A model generated the notes under the pieces. The model saw only the letters and a list, made by a program, of their open reading frames with translations, searched no databases and was not told the DNA's origin. DNA of 9,507 nt from CAZSTA01 sp964609495 [NCBI: uncultured bacterium]. GTDB taxonomy: Bacteria > CAZSTA01. The stretch is from NCBI GenBank assembly GCA_964609495.1, contig CAZSTA010000141.1, positions 1-9,507 of the forward strand. The letters run 5' to 3'. Position 1 is the stretch's first letter. Every line of letters starts with the position of its first letter. Made by a program: the position numbers and the translations under genes. Positions 5,754-9,507 of this stretch are shown piece by piece.

Positions 5754-8700
5754 TTATTTTAGTTCTGCGGTATGTTTGTTATAAGGAACTATACTAACCT
5801 TGCCCATAATACCGGTGGGGACTGGCTTGCCCAACATATTCGCCGAGGTGTTGGTAACGATTATCTCCAACTTATTCTCACCCTCGGTCACAAAGGAGGT
5901 TATATCTAAAACGTATGGACTCCAGAGGCATACGTCAGCCTTCTGACCGTTGATCAGGACTTCAGCGGTATTCCGAACATCCTCGAACTCAAGCATAAGC
6001 CTTTTATCGAGATAGCCCGAGGAGAGGATGAAGCTTTGACGGTAGGTGATCTCCCCGCTGTAATTAGGTAATCCCTGTTTAGTCAGATCGCCACTTTCGA
6101 GCTGACGATTGAACTCGACTACCTTATTACCTTTAACCATAAAGCTACCCTCCAGGGCTATAGGCTCTATCCCATGAGTGCTGGGGAATTGAGAATGGAA
6201 GGCAGGCATCCTGGTCTTTATCGTGATCTTATTCTCTCCGATAGTAAGGTGATCTTTAAGAGCGATGCGCTTGTTGCATTTATCCCACAGGAAGTAATCC
6301 TCCGCTTGCTCATCGATCCGAGTGGAGTTGAGTGTTATCTCGATCGGCTCTCCTAGATCTTCATACACTAAACCGATATCCTCGGGGATATAGCTTACAT
6401 TGAAGCTCGTCGTTATCTCATACTCCGAGCCAGGAGGCGGATAAATTTCCGTTATACCTAATCCAGCTCTCTTAGATATCTCCGAGAATAAGCTGAGTCG
6501 CTCGGAGATCCCCATATCTTCTATGTTGATACCAAGCATTGTCGGGATCTTATCCATCGTCTCCAGAAATTCAAAGATGGATGTATAGCGACTGATCGCC
6601 AATTTTTTACTACGAGGGCCTATCTGTTCCTTCAACCTACTTATCGCCCCTAATATCCCAGTGGTCAATTTGGCTCGGAAGGATAGTTCCTTCATCTCCC
6701 ATACACTTCCGATTTCTTCTTCCTTCTTTATCTCCTCCGCCGCGACGATCGTCCAAGGCTCCAACATAAACACGTTTCGCTGCTTCAATTCGATATTCCA
6801 AGTATTGGGAAGAACTATCGCCTCGATGATCCCAGTATCGGTAGTAACCGTCAAGAACTCCTCTCCAACCCGGATGAAGGGGTTATCGAGGCGAGAATAA
6901 CCCTCAACTCCCTCAGAAGTGACCTCGGTCACGGCGATATTCGTTGAGGAGATATGAGGCGCTTCCTCCTGCGGTGAGATAACCAGATAGAGGGCCTCGT
7001 GAGGAGGGAAGGTATAAGGGACATAGGTGTTGTTATCATCGGTCTCATAGGCATAAGCAGGCTGAATCTCACCGGTATCGGCGTGCCAAATCTCGACTCT
7101 TCCCTTAGCCCTAAGGCTTATCCTTGCTTTGATCTGTTTCGAGGAGAGGTTAGCTACGAAATAGAAATCGGTATCATCGATTCGGCGATGGAGATATACC
7201 ATCGGATGGCGATCCTCGGTTTCGATCGCCAGATCAGCGGGAAGATAATCATTTAACACCTCGGTGAGTATCTTCTCCGCCTTTGCTTCCTCATCGACAT
7301 CAACTCCGGATAGGTAGATAGCACAGCCGCCCTCATCTCGCTCTCGGATTATGTATTCCCTAGTTCCGTCCTTCTTACCTAGAAGTCGCTTTGCTCTCCT
7401 TCCGAATATCTCTCCGATGAGTTCCGCGATTCTTGGATCGTTCTCCTTCTCTGGAGAGCTAGAGGGGAGAGACCCGAGAGCGATTATGATCCCTCCTGCT
7501 TTATAGAAATCCCTCAGTAGTTCAAGAACTTGAGTAGGGATAACCTTGATCGGTGGTAGGATAACCGCCCTGAATCGCTCTTGATTGATACGTAACGCGT
7601 CTTCCTCGACCTGAGCTTTCCCCTCGAGGACAACCTCCTCAAAGAGGTAATCATAATCCCTCTGGATATGCAGAAGTCCGTCGGAGATCGCGGTGAAGGA
7701 GTTCTTGAGTAGTTTCCAGCTATCGGATTTATTATATAAGGTATGTTCCGCCCACATAGAGCTCATCGGATAGAAGAGCAGGATATCGGCTATATGGATC
7801 CCTTGACTAACTAAATAGCTGTTTCGAGAGATATAGGCGGAGAATTTATCGTAGTATTTCCACCAGGGGGCTTGAACGAAATGGGTAGCTGGAAAGTCCC
7901 TCTTCCTTAATCCTTTCAAAGAGACGAAAGAGGCGTGGGGATTGAAGAGGTTAACGCCAGTAGCTAAGGCCCAATTAGTTGTATCTTTCAACTTCTCAAG
8001 GGTGGTGTCCCAGCCACATCCCCCGAATATCTCACAGAGGGTTCGGTCTGCTCCCTTAGCATGAGCGGTGCTGCTCAACTGCTTAGGTCCTACGTTGAAG
8101 CCGAGGGAAGCCAGCATCGGATCATAGCCACTTTTATCTCCTAAGTAATCGATCCCGGGTACGTTCATCTCCCCAATCGTAGCGTAGAAGCCCCCATGCT
8201 GATTGGGTAAGGAGGTGAGATCTTCCTCTAAGAGAAGATGTCCAGTGAATTTTAATCCCTTCTCATCGCACCATCTTCGGATCTGCTGGAAGAAGGCTTC
8301 CGTGTATAGCTCTAAGGCTATCTGATGATAGTCACATCTCGTCTTGATATAATCGCCACGTGAAAGCACTAGTTCGTGCATTTTATCAAGAAGATCGTAT
8401 CCCTTACGCTTTTTGAATTCCTCCAAGAAGTTCTTCGTCCACTGGAGTCCGCGATAGTTCGCTGGCTCATCGGTGAAGATGCCGGGAATCGTATTCCCGA
8501 ACTCCTCTGAGAATCGCTTAGCATATTCCTCATGGGTATAATCCATAAACTTTCGCACCGCGGCAGGATTTAGAAGATCTAGGTATCCTCTCTCCGCCTT
8601 AGCCCAAGGGGCATCTCCAGTCGAGAAGAACTGATCGGGCATCACGCGGGTGAAGAATACTATCACCTGCCAACTACCATCCGAGGGCTTCCAACGAAAG

Positions 8701-9185
8701 GTGTTATCGCTAGATACACGCTCCCCTAAGTCTATCCTCCTATCATCTCCTTCCTCGATAGCGACAGCTAATACTAACTCTGCATCATCGGGTAGGCTAG
8801 CTTCACAAGTAAAGCCTCTTTTCGCCTTAACAGTGATATAATCGAGATAGGTTTGACGATACTCGGGATATTCTCTGAGTAACTTTCCTCCAACAGGCCC
8901 ACTAGGCCAGTTGTATTCATCATACATCCAGGCTTGCATCTCTAACTCCTTCGCTTTCTCAACAGAAGCTTGGATACCTCTCCAGAATTGATCGGAGAGG
9001 TATTCCACCTCCATACCAGTCCGAGGATGCATAAACACACCTGCTACGCCCTTCCTCTGCTGTTCCTCTAATGATCCCTGAAGACTCTCTGGAGATAGAT
9101 CGTTGTTCATAAACCAGAAAGGCATAGGACCATACTCAAAAGGCGGGTTTTTGAATTTATCTTTTAATTCCTCGCTTGTCATCAT
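5754..9185 (-). CDS. Large GH106-like (alpha-L-rhamnosidase-related) glycosyl hydrolase
   Basis: A 1143-aa protein without a signal peptide, so probably cytoplasmic. The N-terminus FKNPPFEYGPMPFWFMNN (11-28), then GVFMHPRTGMEVEYLS (49-64) and WMYDEYNWPSGPVGG (86-100), follows the opening of large GH106-like hydrolases. The catalytic barrel continues with GIFTDEP (235-241), KFTGHLLLEED (312-322), LCEIFGGCGWD (383-393) and NPHASF (415-420). Glu240, Glu320/321 and Glu385 are candidate acid/base residues. Residues ~455-640 resemble a glutamine-amidotransferase-like domain (ILLFYPMSSMW; DYDYLFEEVVLEG). Residues ~1000-1135 form a galactose-binding-like beta-sandwich (EFEDVRNTAEVLINGQKAD). The family is judged from these motifs; alpha-L-rhamnose as substrate is only an analogy. 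It is the first gene of a three-gene operon with a UroD-like protein and an M6 protease. The start at 9185 is followed directly by a second ATG at 9182. Confidence 0.85.
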   Translation of the reverse strand: MMTSEELKDKFKNPPFEYGPMPFWFMNNDLSPESLQGSLEEQQRKGVAGVFMHPRTGMEVEYLSDQFWRGIQASVEKAKELEMQAWMYDEYNWPSGPVGGKLLREYPEYRQTYLDYITVKAKRGFTCEASLPDDAELVLAVAIEEGDDRRIDLGERVSSDNTFRWKPSDGSWQVIVFFTRVMPDQFFSTGDAPWAKAERGYLDLLNPAAVRKFMDYTHEEYAKRFSEEFGNTIPGIFTDEPANYRGLQWTKNFLEEFKKRKGYDLLDKMHELVLSRGDYIKTRCDYHQIALELYTEAFFQQIRRWCDEKGLKFTGHLLLEEDLTSLPNQHGGFYATIGEMNVPGIDYLGDKSGYDPMLASLGFNVGPKQLSSTAHAKGADRTLCEIFGGCGWDTTLEKLKDTTNWALATGVNLFNPHASFVSLKGLRKRDFPATHFVQAPWWKYYDKFSAYISRNSYLVSQGIHIADILLFYPMSSMWAEHTLYNKSDSWKLLKNSFTAISDGLLHIQRDYDYLFEEVVLEGKAQVEEDALRINQERFRAVILPPIKVIPTQVLELLRDFYKAGGIIIALGSLPSSSPEKENDPRIAELIGEIFGRRAKRLLGKKDGTREYIIRERDEGGCAIYLSGVDVDEEAKAEKILTEVLNDYLPADLAIETEDRHPMVYLHRRIDDTDFYFVANLSSKQIKARISLRAKGRVEIWHADTGEIQPAYAYETDDNNTYVPYTFPPHEALYLVISPQEEAPHISSTNIAVTEVTSEGVEGYSRLDNPFIRVGEEFLTVTTDTGIIEAIVLPNTWNIELKQRNVFMLEPWTIVAAEEIKKEEEIGSVWEMKELSFRAKLTTGILGAISRLKEQIGPRSKKLAISRYTSIFEFLETMDKIPTMLGINIEDMGISERLSLFSEISKRAGLGITEIYPPPGSEYEITTSFNVSYIPEDIGLVYEDLGEPIEITLNSTRIDEQAEDYFLWDKCNKRIALKDHLTIGENKITIKTRMPAFHSQFPSTHGIEPIALEGSFMVKGNKVVEFNRQLESGDLTKQGLPNYSGEITYRQSFILSSGYLDKRLMLEFEDVRNTAEVLINGQKADVCLWSPYVLDITSFVTEGENKLEIIVTNTSANMLGKPVPTGIMGKVSIVPYNKHTAELK

Positions 9186-9189
9186 ATTT

Positions 9190-9195
9190 CCTCCT
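9190..9195 (-). promoter_or_regulatory. Ribosome binding site of the glycosyl hydrolase gene
   Basis: AGGAGG on the minus strand stands 4 bases before the ATG at 9185 and 7 bases before the directly following ATG at 9182. The second spacing is closer to optimal, so translation may start at 9182, giving 1142 aa. The difference is one methionine. No convincing promoter was seen in the ~90 bases upstream. Confidence 0.6.
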
Positions 9196-9281
9196 CTAAT
9201 TTGTTATATTTCAACGATTCAACTTCATGTTGCCCCTACTATAGGGAGTCCGAGTGTGTGAATATTGCGCTAGCAGATTTA

Positions 9282-9301
9282 GGTTTAAACTCCCTTAAAC
9301 C
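9282..9301. repeat. Inverted repeat GGTTTAA-actccc-TTAAACC with a degenerate second copy
   Basis: The 7-bp arms (9282-9288 and 9295-9301) are perfect. A decayed relative, GGTCTTTAACTCCCTAAC, lies at 9410-9427, keeping the central ACTCCC. Both copies flank the REP-like palindromes, suggesting they belong to the same compound repeat. Confidence 0.5.
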
Positions 9302-9302
9302 A

Positions 9303-9338
9303 CCCTCCCCCTAACCCCCTCCCATCAAGAGAGGGGGA
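9303..9338. repeat. GC-rich REP-like palindrome, copy 1
   Basis: A C-rich left half followed by a G-rich right half, with CCCCCTC (9315-9321) pairing GAGGGGG (9331-9337). It resembles the widespread extragenic palindromes made of CCCTC/GAGGG blocks. Copy 2 at 9368-9405 matches it in inverted orientation. Confidence 0.6.
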
Positions 9339-9340
9339 AT

Positions 9341-9359
9341 AAAGGGCTTTAGCTCAATC
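9341..9359. repeat. Direct repeat AAAGGGCTTTAGCTCAATC, copy 1
   Basis: This 19-base sequence recurs at 9489-9507 with one base changed (AGCTC becomes AGTTC). The similarity extends to the left into a G-run in both copies. Confidence 0.7.
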
Positions 9360-9367
9360 TCGACGTT

Positions 9368-9405
9368 CCCTCTCCCCCTCGTGGGAGAGGGATAGGGTGA
9401 GGGGG
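9368..9405. repeat. GC-rich REP-like palindrome, copy 2 (inverted relative to copy 1)
   Basis: CCCTCTCCC (9368-9376) pairs perfectly with GGGAGAGGG (9383-9391) around CCTCGT. It is followed by ATAGGGTGAGGGGG, as in the common REP-like family. Its reverse complement aligns with copy 1 across the CCCTC-CCCTA-CCC blocks. Confidence 0.65.
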
Positions 9406-9488
9406 AATTGGTCTTTAACTCCCTAACGAAGAACCAAGAATATGATACCCCCGATTATAAGTTCAAAAACCAAAAGGGAGGGGGGACT

Positions 9489-9507
9489 AAAGGGCTTTAG
9501 TTCAATC
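9489..9507. repeat. Direct repeat AAAGGGCTTTAGTTCAATC, copy 2, running to the window edge
   Basis: It matches copy 1 at 9341-9359 at 18 of 19 bases. It is preceded by a G-rich run (from 9476), as copy 1 is, and the repeat cluster evidently continues beyond the window. Confidence 0.7.

Noticed and set aside
9282-9507. CRISPR array
   Set aside because: The repeats differ in type and orientation and have irregular spacing. There are only two copies of each and no cas genes.

Overview
The window looks like a chromosomal segment from an uncultivated bacterium of medium GC content. Evidence for a bacterium is a typical HU protein, strong AAGGAGG-type ribosome binding sites before most genes, and one perfect-consensus sigma-70 promoter. 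A UroD-like protein, a large GH106-like glycosyl hydrolase and a secreted M6 protease together recall genomes of the Poribacteria or Planctomycetes type. That affiliation is a weak inference; nothing in the window fixes the phylum.

Layout. (1) Positions 1-1302, plus strand: the C-terminal end of an unidentified gene, then an Mre11/SbcD-family DNA-repair nuclease, with no SbcC/Rad50 gene after it in the window. (2) Positions about 1420-3129, minus strand: a block of small genes. Reading in the direction of transcription, these are a 53-aa basic protein with its own terminator (not obvious because it is very short), HU with a textbook promoter and a long leader, an 80-codon gene broken by two compensating frameshifts, and a two-helix membrane protein. 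The reading frame of the membrane protein is interrupted by one amber codon and continues open for 71 more codons. (3) Positions 3291-9185, minus strand: a tight three-gene operon, in transcription order a 1143-aa GH106-like glycosyl hydrolase, a UroD-superfamily protein and a secreted, C-terminally anchored M6 zinc metalloprotease. The gaps are only 16-17 bases. (4) Positions about 9280-9507: a gene-free cluster of GC-rich palindromic (REP-like) and short direct repeats that continues off the right edge.

How the genes may work together. The nuclease and HU have housekeeping roles. The three-gene operon probably belongs to polysaccharide or glycoconjugate use: a cytoplasmic glycosidase, a UroD-like enzyme of unknown reaction and a cell-surface protease. 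The joint role is inferred from gene order alone.

The most unusual part is the small-gene block, where two neighbouring genes carry frame lesions although their flanking coding sequence remains well preserved. This could be recent decay, sequencing error or, for the amber codon, readthrough. I did not find a convincing complete novel defence or mobile system.
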